Positions 40,556 to 48,190 of a stretch of DNA of 64,000 nucleotides are shown piece by piece. Location: positions 1,590,001 to 1,654,000 of the forward strand of contig CP053680.1 in the NCBI GenBank assembly GCA_019623805.1, read 5' to 3'. The position numbers were made by a program, and so were the translations under genes. Source of the DNA: Gammaproteobacteria bacterium (ex Lamellibrachia satsuma) (lineage in GTDB: Bacteria; Pseudomonadota; Gammaproteobacteria; Chromatiales; Chromatiaceae). The number at the start of each line of letters is the position of its first letter. The stretch's first letter is position 1. Below the pieces are notes generated by a model. That model saw only the letters and a program-made list of their open reading frames with translations. It made no database searches and had not been told where the DNA came from.

Positions 40556-40930
40556 GTGATTATAAAGACCAAATACCTATTTCTCACTCTTCTCAGCAGC
40601 ATACTTTTGGTCGGCTGCAGTGCGCATCCAGGTTCAGGTATTTGGGTGCCCGCAGAAGGAAATGAGTCGCCTTACTCCAGGATCGAAGTGCTTTTCGAGG
40701 GACGGGCCGAGCTCTTTGTTTCGGGCCGGAAAGAGCATCTCTTCCGTTGTTTCTGGAGCGGGACAACCGCAGACAGCATCCACATGGATTGCATTTCTGC
40801 GGATGATGAGACCCAAAAAACCGTCTTCATCCTACAGGTTACTGCCGACGGAGCCGCAAAACTCACCGAGGCAGGAAAAAATCTAGGCCTTTTTCAGCGC
40901 ACCGAGCAGGTACCCACACGAAAAGAGTAA
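40556..40930 (+). CDS. Putative lipoprotein, unknown function
   Basis: The GTG start gives VIIKTKYLFLTLLSSILLVGCSAHPG with a clear lipobox (LVGC), so I prefer it to the in-frame ATG at 40511. The mature part (about 100 residues) is beta-rich (SRIEVLFEGRAELFVSGRKEHLF...) with two further cysteines. I do not recognise the family. It is convergent with nirN. Confidence 0.6.
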   Translation: MIIKTKYLFLTLLSSILLVGCSAHPGSGIWVPAEGNESPYSRIEVLFEGRAELFVSGRKEHLFRCFWSGTTADSIHMDCISADDETQKTVFILQVTADGAAKLTEAGKNLGLFQRTEQVPTRKE

Positions 40931-40937
40931 CATCCGA

Positions 40938-42518
40938 TCAATGACTGGTTCCGCGGGAGCGGGTCAGTTTATTGTGGACGTTGTATTTACCTGATGGCTT
41001 TTTCATCGGCAGTCGTTTGATCTCCTCAAGCGTCTTGGCATCATAGATCACCAGCGCACCATCGAGATCCCAGATACTGACCAGGGCATAGCGGCCATCC
41101 TTGGTGAACTCGACATGGGCCGAAGTTTTGCCGGGCACCGGTTTCAGCGTCTTTACAATCTCCAGGGTCTGTTTGTCGATCACATGCATCAGATCCCTGT
41201 TGGGTCCGAAGAAGACATCGACCCAGGCGTAAGGACTCTTCTCATGACTGCGCATGAAGAACCCTGGCCCCTGGGTGGGAATCCGTTTGATCACCTCCCA
41301 GGTTTCAGTGTCGACAATGGTGACCTCCGGCTTTTTGATATTTGGCGTGGCCAGTACGTTTCTGCCCTGATACTGCCAGGTAATGGCGGAACTCAGGTGC
41401 GGCATACCGGGTAGTGTCACTTGGGCCACGGCTCTCTTCAGGTCGAGATCGACAACCTGCCCCGCACTTCCTTCGAGCCCCTTATCCAAACCTCGTGACG
41501 TGCCGATCACCCGGTCATACTCCTGGGTGAGGAAGAAGTCATCCAGATAACCCTCCACCGCGATGCGGCGCACAGGAAACCGTTCCTCTTTATGGGCATC
41601 CCCGGAATCTTCACGATAGTCATGGACCCAGCCGGAGAAACCCGCCGGCGGCTCGTCCATATAACCGATCTCCCAAACCTCGGGGATATCCTTCAGCGCG
41701 GCGACAAAACTCTCCCGCGGATCCGCCGTATAGACCGCACTGACCCTTGAAGAGGTGCCGGTTTCGTCTGCCACGTCGATCACCTTCAGCGGTGAAAGGT
41801 CGCGGGCATCCAGCACCACTAGGGAATGGGGCAGGTAGTTGGCGGCAATTACATAACGTCCATCGTGGGAGACTGCCAGATTACGGGTGTTGATACCGAC
41901 CCGCACCTCGGCGACATAGGTCAGGTTGAAGACATCGAATTTGCTGATCCAGCCATCCCGGGAGGCGAAGTAGATATAGCGGCCGCCTTCGGCCCACTTG
42001 GGTCCTCCGTGGAGTGCGAACCGGGTCGGCAACCGGTGAATCGGTTCAAAGGTATCCCCATTCAGCAGGGTGGCGTGGTGATCCCCAAGTTCGACCACCA
42101 TGAAGAGGTTGTCGATATCCGCCTCGAATTTAGGGCTATCCGGAAATTCTCCAGGTTTATGGTAGACCAGCTGGCTCCCTTTGATTTTAGCCATACCCCA
42201 TTTGGGCATAATCTTCAGTGGCGTATAGATCAGCTCCACCAGCGACTCTATCTCCGCCTTGTTGAGTTTCTCCTTGAAGGGCGGCATCTGTACAGCCGGG
42301 CGGCTGTTTTCGATCATTTGAAAGGCAGACTTCCTGCGCAGCCGCTTCAGGTTTTGCGGCAGCAACGCAGGCCCGATGATTCCAAGCCGGCCAGGGCCAT
42401 GACACTCGGAACAGTGCGTTTTATATAGCGCCGCAGCGTCAACCACGGCGACACTCTGGCCCGCATTAAAAAGGCCAGACAGGCCGACAAGGGCCAAAAA
42501 CAGGGTACGGATTTTCAT
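40938..42518 (-). CDS. nirN: Haem d1 maturation protein NirN
   Basis: NirN finishes haem d1 by oxidising the dihydro form, and is related to NirS. The protein has a signal peptide, a cytochrome c domain with CSECHGPGRLG, and an eight-bladed d1-type propeller starting near residue 130 (VVELGDHHATLLNGDTFEPI). At 526 residues it matches NirN length. The haem c motif and length separate it from NirF, which is also present. It follows nirJ directly and is the last gene of the nir cluster. Confidence 0.88.
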   Translation of the reverse strand: MKIRTLFLALVGLSGLFNAGQSVAVVDAAALYKTHCSECHGPGRLGIIGPALLPQNLKRLRRKSAFQMIENSRPAVQMPPFKEKLNKAEIESLVELIYTPLKIMPKWGMAKIKGSQLVYHKPGEFPDSPKFEADIDNLFMVVELGDHHATLLNGDTFEPIHRLPTRFALHGGPKWAEGGRYIYFASRDGWISKFDVFNLTYVAEVRVGINTRNLAVSHDGRYVIAANYLPHSLVVLDARDLSPLKVIDVADETGTSSRVSAVYTADPRESFVAALKDIPEVWEIGYMDEPPAGFSGWVHDYREDSGDAHKEERFPVRRIAVEGYLDDFFLTQEYDRVIGTSRGLDKGLEGSAGQVVDLDLKRAVAQVTLPGMPHLSSAITWQYQGRNVLATPNIKKPEVTIVDTETWEVIKRIPTQGPGFFMRSHEKSPYAWVDVFFGPNRDLMHVIDKQTLEIVKTLKPVPGKTSAHVEFTKDGRYALVSIWDLDGALVIYDAKTLEEIKRLPMKKPSGKYNVHNKLTRSRGTSH

Positions 42519-42525
42519 GGTCAAC

Positions 42526-43713
42526 CTACCCGGTAAGCACTTGATCTACCGGCGTTTCATCTTCTGTGGCGGAGGGAATACCGATCTCTTCGTCGGTGAG
42601 ATAACAGGCGGGGTCCTCACTCCAGGCATCGCCGGTGAGCTGCATTGCCCGCACCCGGGTATTGCCCCCGCAGATATCGAAATAACGGCAGGCGCCACAA
42701 CGCCCGCCGACGGTGCGGGGACTCGCCTTGAGACCGGCCATGATGGGATCTGATGTATCCATCCAGATCTTTGAGAAAGGCCGCTCCTTGACGTTACCCA
42801 GATCGTGATTCCACCACATGGTGTCCGGGTGGACCCGGCCCTGGTTGTCGATGTTGGCGATATTGACGCCGGAACTGTTGCCGCCCCACTGGATCAGTTT
42901 CGCCCTGATGTGATCCGCCTGCTCGGGAAAGAGCCGTTCCACCCAATGAAGCAGATAGACACCGTCCGCATCGTTGTTGCCGGTGACAAACTCCGTACCC
43001 CGCCCTTTGGCCGCATCCTCCAGGGCGCGGTCGAACAGCAGATCCATGGCCCAGCGGGTGGTGTTGAGGAAGACGTCATCCTCACGGTTTTTGTTGCCAC
43101 GTCCCGCATAGTTGAGGTGGGAGAAATAGAACTTGTTAATGCGCTCCTCAACCATCAGATCCAGCAGTTGAGGCAACTCCTCCGCATTGTCCTGAGTCAT
43201 AGTGAAACGCAGGCCCACTTTGATACCTGCATCCCGGCAGAGGCGCAGACCGTGCATCGACACGTCGTAGGCTCCCTCCTTGCGGCGAAATTGATCGTGG
43301 GTCTCACGGATGCCGTCGATGCTGATGCCCAGATAATCAAAACCCACCTCGGCGATCTTATCTATATTCTGCTCATCGATCAGGGTGCCGTTAGTGGAGA
43401 GCGCGGTGTAAAAACCCATCGCCTTGGCGTGGTGAGCGATCTCAAAGATATCGGGCCGCAACAGGGGTTCACCGCCGGAGAGGATCAGCACAGGCACCTT
43501 GAACTGCTTCAGATCGTCCATCACATCGAAAACCTGGGCAGTATTCAGCTCATTCGGGAAATCGGTATCTGCTGAAATGGAGTAGCAGTGCTTGCACATC
43601 AGGTTGCAGCGCCGCACCAGATTCCAGATCACCACCGGCCCCGGCGGGTTGCGCTTTGGCCCCAAGGGTTTGGGATCCAGTATTTCCTGCATGAATTGTG
43701 AGATTCTAAACAT
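42526..43713 (-). CDS. nirJ: Haem d1 synthesis radical SAM protein NirJ
   Basis: Radical SAM enzyme that replaces the propionate chains with oxo groups during haem d1 formation. The [4Fe-4S] motif is CNLMCKHCYS (CX3CX2C). A SPASM-like C-terminal cysteine set is seen in CGACRYFDICGGNTRVRAMQ. ILSGGEPLLRPDIFEIA is typical. At 395 residues it matches NirJ. Repeat arrays separate it from nirH. Confidence 0.94.
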   Translation of the reverse strand: MFRISQFMQEILDPKPLGPKRNPPGPVVIWNLVRRCNLMCKHCYSISADTDFPNELNTAQVFDVMDDLKQFKVPVLILSGGEPLLRPDIFEIAHHAKAMGFYTALSTNGTLIDEQNIDKIAEVGFDYLGISIDGIRETHDQFRRKEGAYDVSMHGLRLCRDAGIKVGLRFTMTQDNAEELPQLLDLMVEERINKFYFSHLNYAGRGNKNREDDVFLNTTRWAMDLLFDRALEDAAKGRGTEFVTGNNDADGVYLLHWVERLFPEQADHIRAKLIQWGGNSSGVNIANIDNQGRVHPDTMWWNHDLGNVKERPFSKIWMDTSDPIMAGLKASPRTVGGRCGACRYFDICGGNTRVRAMQLTGDAWSEDPACYLTDEEIGIPSATEDETPVDQVLTG

Positions 43714-43726
43714 AGTTTTTAACTAA

Positions 43727-43790
43727 GGTGACAGGTGACAGGTGACAGGTGACAGGTGACAGGTGACAGGTGACAGGTGACAGGTGACAG
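43727..43790. repeat. Nine-copy GGTGACA heptamer array
   Basis: Nine perfect head-to-tail GGTGACA units directly upstream of nirJ's start (on the minus strand). The 7-base unit is out of register with codons and gives no conserved protein. The copy number may vary between strains. Confidence 0.95.
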
Positions 43791-43869
43791 CAGAATTGTT
43801 TGCTATCCGTTTTCGGTATCAAGAACAGCCTCATCATTTTCTGCCGTTCCGACTCATAAGGAAATAGTC

Positions 43870-43888
43870 CCCTCCCCGCCGGGGAGGG
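43870..43888. repeat. G+C-rich palindrome between the heptamer arrays
   Basis: CCCTCCCC, three-base loop, GGGGAGGG, followed by GGGAGGGG-like sequence. The motif resembles short dispersed repeats common in proteobacteria. No T-run follows. Confidence 0.65.
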
Positions 43889-43910
43889 ACAGGGAGGGGA
43901 ATCAATCAAT

Positions 43911-43938
43911 CCTGAAACCTGTAACCTGTAACCTGTAA
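43911..43938. repeat. CCTGTAA heptamer array
   Basis: One CCTGAAA and three CCTGTAA units. Read on the minus strand they are GGTTACA-like units, one base different from the nine-copy array but in the opposite orientation. The array ends three bases before the nirH stop. Confidence 0.9.
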
Positions 43939-43941
43939 CCT

Positions 43942-44445
43942 CTATTGCCCTATCCTCATCCCGGTTTTTTTCAATATCCGGCTGCTGAAAAGAACCTCAT
44001 GGCCCCGGTTATCCTCGCCTAAAAGCTCCACGATGATATTAGTCTTCTCCATCACCTCGTCCCTATCTCTGCCATGTACCATAGCGAATAGATTGTAGTG
44101 CCACTCAGGCGGATGACGTGGGCGATGGTAGGCATGGCTGACAAAATCCAGAGCACCTATCTTGCGGCCATAAACCTGCACTTTGTCGTCCGGCACATCC
44201 CAAACGGTCATGCCATTGCCCTTGAAGCCGAGAGTATAGTGATTGGGTACGGCCCCAATACGACGGATGATGCCGGATTCCAGCATCCTGCGCATACGCT
44301 GCATCACCTCATCGGCGGTGCTATCCAACTCCTGGGCAACCTGCTCATAGGGTTCCGGCACCAGTGGCAAACCACCCTGGGTCGCCACCACAATGCGACG
44401 ATCCAGGTCGTCCAGCGGACGTGTTGTTGTATCCTTGTCCAGCAT
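43942..44445 (-). CDS. nirH: Sirohaem decarboxylase subunit NirH
   Basis: One of four Lrp/AsnC-like subunits that decarboxylate sirohaem to didecarboxysirohaem on the way to haem d1. It has an N-terminal HTH-like part (VATQGGLPLVPEPYEQVAQEL) and the AsnC-like core with AYHRPRHPPEWHYNLFAMVHG, the L/H-type signature. Its position fourth in the D-L-G-H order supports nirH. At 167 residues it has normal length. Confidence 0.85.
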   Translation of the reverse strand: MLDKDTTTRPLDDLDRRIVVATQGGLPLVPEPYEQVAQELDSTADEVMQRMRRMLESGIIRRIGAVPNHYTLGFKGNGMTVWDVPDDKVQVYGRKIGALDFVSHAYHRPRHPPEWHYNLFAMVHGRDRDEVMEKTNIIVELLGEDNRGHEVLFSSRILKKTGMRIGQ

Positions 44446-44465
44446 TGGTTTTCTCAGGCCCAGGG

Positions 44466-44705
44466 TTACTCTGAGTTCTTGGTATCTATCTTGAGGTCCG
44501 GGAGACTGACGGCCCCCATCACATGCAGCACGATGCCGCAGCCGACAAAAAAGACCACCGATGCCGCCAGGCTGGCAAATATGGGGTTATCCGTACCAAC
44601 TGTGTAACCTCGATAGCCGGCGGCAAACAACGTGATGACTGCAGCGACATAACAGATATATGCCACTGCCAGGGATACCTTCTGGGCAGGTTTTCGTGTC
44701 TTCAA
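44466..44705 (-). CDS. Small two-helix membrane protein in the nir cluster
   Basis: A 79-residue protein with two hydrophobic helices (about 11-30 and 42-68), positively charged N-terminus (MKTRKPAQKV) and acidic tail. I do not recognise the family. It lies 20 bases before nirH and about 95 bases after nirG, inside a cluster where no membrane subunit is normally found, so it may be a nir-linked accessory. Confidence 0.65.
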   Translation of the reverse strand: MKTRKPAQKVSLAVAYICYVAAVITLFAAGYRGYTVGTDNPIFASLAASVVFFVGCGIVLHVMGAVSLPDLKIDTKNSE

Positions 44706-44800
44706 AAGTGGAGCCTCTTAATTAATCTATAGCGTGTTCTGAAATTTCAGACCGGATGTTACACCATAAGGGCATCGTATCCGCAGTATGGGGACGAATT

Positions 44801-45247
44801 TCAAACCTCGAATTTCAGTCCGACAAAGAACTCCTCTCTCTTCGGCATATTGTAGACTTGATATCCCGTTACATCCTCAATCTCAGCAAGCACCGACTCG
44901 ATGCGCGCCGGGGTCTCTGTGGCCAGCACGAACCACATATTCAAGCGATGGTCCCTGGCGTAGTTGTGGGCGACCTCGGAAAACGCATTGACCTGTTCGG
45001 CCACACGCTCGAAATCCTCTTCAGGAATACTCATGGCACAAAGACTGAGTCCACCACCCAGGCGTTCCGCATTGTAGAGCGGGCCAAAGCGGGAGAGCTG
45101 TCTCTTCTCCAACATCTGCTCCAGACGCTGAATCAGTTCAGCCTCGCAGATACCAAGATGATCCGCCGCCGCCCGGTAGGGATGGTCGGAGACTGGGAAG
45201 CCCCCCTGCAGGCGATTGATGATAGCGCGGTCGACACTATCCATCAT
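44801..45247 (-). CDS. nirG: Sirohaem decarboxylase subunit NirG
   Basis: Lrp/AsnC-like protein, 148 residues. The D/G-type signature reads HNYARDHRLNMWFVLATE, with RFGPLYNAERLGGGLSLCAM before it. It overlaps nirL by four bases, consistent with coupled synthesis of the decarboxylase complex. Confidence 0.85.
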   Translation of the reverse strand: MMDSVDRAIINRLQGGFPVSDHPYRAAADHLGICEAELIQRLEQMLEKRQLSRFGPLYNAERLGGGLSLCAMSIPEEDFERVAEQVNAFSEVAHNYARDHRLNMWFVLATETPARIESVLAEIEDVTGYQVYNMPKREEFFVGLKFEV

Positions 45248-45720
45248 TGATATCGTGCACCACGCTGTTTAAAGCGGCGCCCGCTGAACAACACCTTGTG
45301 AGGAATGCCTTCGAGACCACAGGATTCAATGATTGCGTCGATGTAGTTGAGTACCCGCTGACGATCCTTACCGTGGATCATACTGAAGAGGTTATAGGGC
45401 CACTCGGGCAGACGCCGTGGACGCTGATAACAGAGAGTGACACAGGACTCACTGCCCAGCTTCCCTCCGACCTCATCCAAGTGTTTGTCAGGCACGTCCC
45501 AGACAACCATCGCGTTGGCGGTATAACCGAGCTCATGGTGACGCACCACGATACCCAGGCGCTTGATGATACCTTCATCCTGCAACCTGGTAATGCGCTC
45601 GATCACCTCCTGCTCCTCCATGCCGATACGCTCACCCACCTCGGCATAGGGGTGACTTGAAAGCGGCAACCCACCCTGGATTTCGGCAACCAGGCTACGA
45701 TCAGCGTCACTTAGCACCAC
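45244..45720 (-). CDS. nirL: Sirohaem decarboxylase subunit NirL
   Basis: Lrp/AsnC-like protein, 158 residues. The L/H-type signature is CYQRPRRLPEWPYNLFSMIHG; the HTH part is LVAEIQGGLPLSSHPYAEVGERIG. It overlaps nirD at its start and nirG at its end. Confidence 0.85.
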   Translation of the reverse strand: MVLSDADRSLVAEIQGGLPLSSHPYAEVGERIGMEEQEVIERITRLQDEGIIKRLGIVVRHHELGYTANAMVVWDVPDKHLDEVGGKLGSESCVTLCYQRPRRLPEWPYNLFSMIHGKDRQRVLNYIDAIIESCGLEGIPHKVLFSGRRFKQRGARYQ

Positions 45721-46223
45721 AGAGGAAACCCAAGATTGATATGGAACTCTTTTCGTAATGGCAGATTGAGAATGGGGAGCCCTGTCTCAAACTCCATTCT
45801 GGCCAGCACTGCCGCCAAATGAGCTTCGGAGGGCGCGGTTACCACAAACCAGAGATTATGCTCATCCTCACGTTCGTAATTGTGATTCACTTCGGGATAG
45901 GCACTGACCTTTGCGGCAACCGCTTCGAGCCGCTCTTCCGGAACCGCCATAGCCGCCAGAGTACTGGCACCGATCTTCTTGGGCTTGAATACCGGACCAA
46001 CCCGACTGATGACCCCCGCATCCTGCAATCGCTGCAGAATCTTCAAGACCAACGCCTCGCTGGTGCCGACCCTGGCAGCCATATCCGCATAGGGCGTCGA
46101 TGTGAGCGGCAACCCATTCTGATATTCGTTGAGCAGTCTCTTTTCCAAGTCGTTCAACTCCACCTTGCCTGGGTTCAGCGTACGTGGATGGGCCTGTCTG
46201 AAAAGCGATGCAGGGTTAGCCAT
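45711..46223 (-). CDS. nirD: Sirohaem decarboxylase subunit NirD
   Basis: Lrp/AsnC-like protein starting MANPASLFRQAHP, with AGGA 8 bases upstream (an earlier in-frame ATG falls inside nirF). The D/G-type signature is HNYEREDEHNLWFVVTAP after RVGPVFKPKKIGASTLAAM. It begins one base after the nirF stop and overlaps nirL by ten bases. Confidence 0.86.
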   Translation of the reverse strand: MANPASLFRQAHPRTLNPGKVELNDLEKRLLNEYQNGLPLTSTPYADMAARVGTSEALVLKILQRLQDAGVISRVGPVFKPKKIGASTLAAMAVPEERLEAVAAKVSAYPEVNHNYEREDEHNLWFVVTAPSEAHLAAVLARMEFETGLPILNLPLRKEFHINLGFPLWC

Positions 46224-46224
46224 G

Positions 46225-47415
46225 TCACAATCCTGTCTGGTGGGCACGGGAAGTAAAAAAGATGCCACTGGGCTTATCCACCGGCAGCCGGTGGGTCAGT
46301 TCCTGGGTGCGGGTAGCGTAGACCTGCACCTCGTCTTTGTCGCGAACCGATATCCAGACGGATTCGCCACGGGGGCTGAACTCCATGTGCAGTGTGCCCT
46401 TGCCGGGCTTCAGAGTATTGATAATCTCCAGGGTTTCAGTATCGATAACCTGAATGGTGTCGTTGTGGGGGAAAGCGAAGTTGACCCAGATCTGGCGACC
46501 GTCCGGGCGAGCCATGACAAACACCGGCTGACCATGCACAGGAACCTGCTTGATCTCTTTCCAATCTTTGCTGTCAACAACCAACACCGCGTGCTGTCCC
46601 ACTGCCGGCAGAAAGGCGCGGTCATCTGCCATCGCCCAGCCTTCGAGATGCGGCATCTTGTAGACCGGAAGTTTTTTCTGGCCACGGCCGTAGTCATCGA
46701 GGATCAGGCGGGCTCCCTTCTCCGGATGCCATAGATCGAGCAGCGACAGACCATCTTGTCCGAAGAGACCGGCAATATAGTAGCGTCCATTCGGCGTAAT
46801 CAGCCCGTCATAGGGCAGGCTGCCGATATTTTCGAATCGTTGAATAGCCGGCTTGGCCGGATCACTCATATCGATAATCCAGCTCTCACCGGAATCGTAG
46901 AGGCTGACCACAAAACGCTGATCCGGCGCGTCCACCAACCCCACCGTTTTTGAACCTTTTCTATGACCATCCCGGTCAGTGACAGAGGTGGCTGGGATAT
47001 CGGCAATCAGGGAGAGGTCGTCGGCAGAGAATATCTTCACGCCACCGGGTTTATAGTTGGAGACTGCGATCAGGCTGCCATCCTGGGAGATGGCCCCACC
47101 GATGCTGTTGCCGCCCTGGATGATGCGTTTGACGATCCTGCCGCAGAGGATGTCCACCTTGGTGAGTCCGCCATCGCGGCCGAAGATATAGACGTAGCGC
47201 TCATTACGGGAGTAGACGGCGGAGGCGTGGGAGAGGTCACCCAACCCCTCGACCCGAAACAACTCGCTGTGGTTGGTGGTATCCACCACCTTCAGACTGC
47301 CCGCCGCCCGCTCGATGATGATACCCATATCGCCTGTGCCACGGGTCAGGCACTCGGCCAGGGAGAGACCGGGCAGCAGAAGCATCGTGACAAGCAGGAA
47401 ACGCAGAGACTTCAT
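46225..47415 (-). CDS. nirF: Haem d1 biosynthesis protein NirF
   Basis: Periplasmic d1-propeller protein needed for late haem d1 synthesis. It starts MKSLRFLLVTMLLLPG with a signal sequence ending near SLAEC. The propeller blades are similar to those of NirN and NirS (VYIFGRDGGLTKVDI, PNGRYYIAGLFGQDGLSLLDL, PQWEDDR-like segments) but no cytochrome c domain is present. At 396 residues it has normal length. Its ATG overlaps the nirC stop (TGATG). Confidence 0.92.
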   Translation of the reverse strand: MKSLRFLLVTMLLLPGLSLAECLTRGTGDMGIIIERAAGSLKVVDTTNHSELFRVEGLGDLSHASAVYSRNERYVYIFGRDGGLTKVDILCGRIVKRIIQGGNSIGGAISQDGSLIAVSNYKPGGVKIFSADDLSLIADIPATSVTDRDGHRKGSKTVGLVDAPDQRFVVSLYDSGESWIIDMSDPAKPAIQRFENIGSLPYDGLITPNGRYYIAGLFGQDGLSLLDLWHPEKGARLILDDYGRGQKKLPVYKMPHLEGWAMADDRAFLPAVGQHAVLVVDSKDWKEIKQVPVHGQPVFVMARPDGRQIWVNFAFPHNDTIQVIDTETLEIINTLKPGKGTLHMEFSPRGESVWISVRDKDEVQVYATRTQELTHRLPVDKPSGIFFTSRAHQTGL

Positions 47416-47738
47416 CACCGACGGACACCCTGTTTCAGCTGTTGCGCCAACCATAGGGCTTCACTGTCGGTAAAAAACGGACGCCAGGGCGGCATCGGTG
47501 TGCCGGGGCGACCGTGCAGGATGGTGACCGCCAACTGTTCCGCCTGCCAGGACTGCAGGCGCTTCGGTGTCAGAGCAGGGCCGAGCCCACCCTCCAACCG
47601 CATGCCGTGGCAGGAGCCGCAGTCATGTTTCAACAGATAGAGCAACTCAGCCTGACGCGGGGAGACGATTTCCGCCTGCACGGCAGTGCCTGTCATAACG
47701 ACAGGTATGACCAACAGCAGGATGGAAAGGGATTTCAT
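47415..47738 (-). CDS. nirC: Cytochrome c NirC
   Basis: Small monohaem periplasmic cytochrome, probably an electron donor in haem d1 maturation. The 107-residue product starts MKSLSILLLVIPVV, has a signal peptide ending near AVQAEI, the motif CGSCHGMRLEGGLGPALTPKRLQ and a methionine ligand in PGTPMPPWRPF. An FNR/DNR-type site and a TATCTT box stand upstream, so a second transcript may begin here. Confidence 0.9.
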   Translation of the reverse strand: MKSLSILLLVIPVVMTGTAVQAEIVSPRQAELLYLLKHDCGSCHGMRLEGGLGPALTPKRLQSWQAEQLAVTILHGRPGTPMPPWRPFFTDSEALWLAQQLKQGVRR

Positions 47739-47814
47739 CAGGTTAATACTTCTCTTTCGCGTAAATAAGACATTACTTAAATAGTAAGATATCACCTGGG
47801 TTTCGGGAGTGGCT

Positions 47815-47828
47815 TTGACTTCTGTCAA
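47815..47828 (-). promoter_or_regulatory. FNR/DNR-type site upstream of nirC
   Basis: TTGACTTCTGTCAA is a fully symmetrical match to TTGAC-N4-GTCAA. On the minus strand TATCTT at 47786-47791 lies where the -10 box of a -41.5 type promoter would be. It sits between the cupredoxin stop and nirC. Confidence 0.8.
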
Positions 47829-47833
47829 CCTCC

Positions 47834-48190
47834 CTATTCGACGTGTACCACACCCGTCATTTTGGGATGTGGACCACAGCGATAGGGAAAACTTCCGGCC
47901 TGATCGAAGCTGCGTTCATAGGTATCATCTGGAAACAGATAATCAGGCTCTGGATCCCCCGCCTGCTCAAACCAGACGCTGTGGTACTGCCGCTTCTCCC
48001 GGTTGATCCAACGCAGCCGCTGCCCGGCCTTGATGGTAATCTCCTGTGGCTCAAATTTAAATTTGATGATGTCTATCTCAGCGACCGGTGTCTGCACACC
48101 ACCCGCCGACAGAGACGAGGCAGATAGGGTGAAAACCAGAACTAGCAGGCTCCGACGAACGTTTATCAAGTTGGTCGTCTTGCTCATCAT
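47834..48190 (-). CDS. Plastocyanin/azurin-like cupredoxin
   Basis: Periplasmic type 1 copper protein of about 118 residues. The signal peptide ends near LSAGG. Copper ligands are recognisable as YHSVWF (His) and CGPHPKM (Cys, His, Met). Its ATG overlaps the stop of the NapC-fusion gene (TGATG), placing it inside the nir operon. It probably replaces cytochrome NirM as electron donor to NirS. Confidence 0.88.
   Translation of the reverse strand: MMSKTTNLINVRRSLLVLVFTLSASSLSAGGVQTPVAEIDIIKFKFEPQEITIKAGQRLRWINREKRQYHSVWFEQAGDPEPDYLFPDDTYERSFDQAGSFPYRCGPHPKMTGVVHVE

Noticed and set aside
43706..43909. Minus-strand frame with repeating CHLSPVT units
   Set aside because: It is only the translation of the GGTGACA array; no ribosome binding site or homologous feature.
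43727..43938. Possible CRISPR array
   Set aside because: Units are seven bases without spacers; this is a simple tandem repeat.
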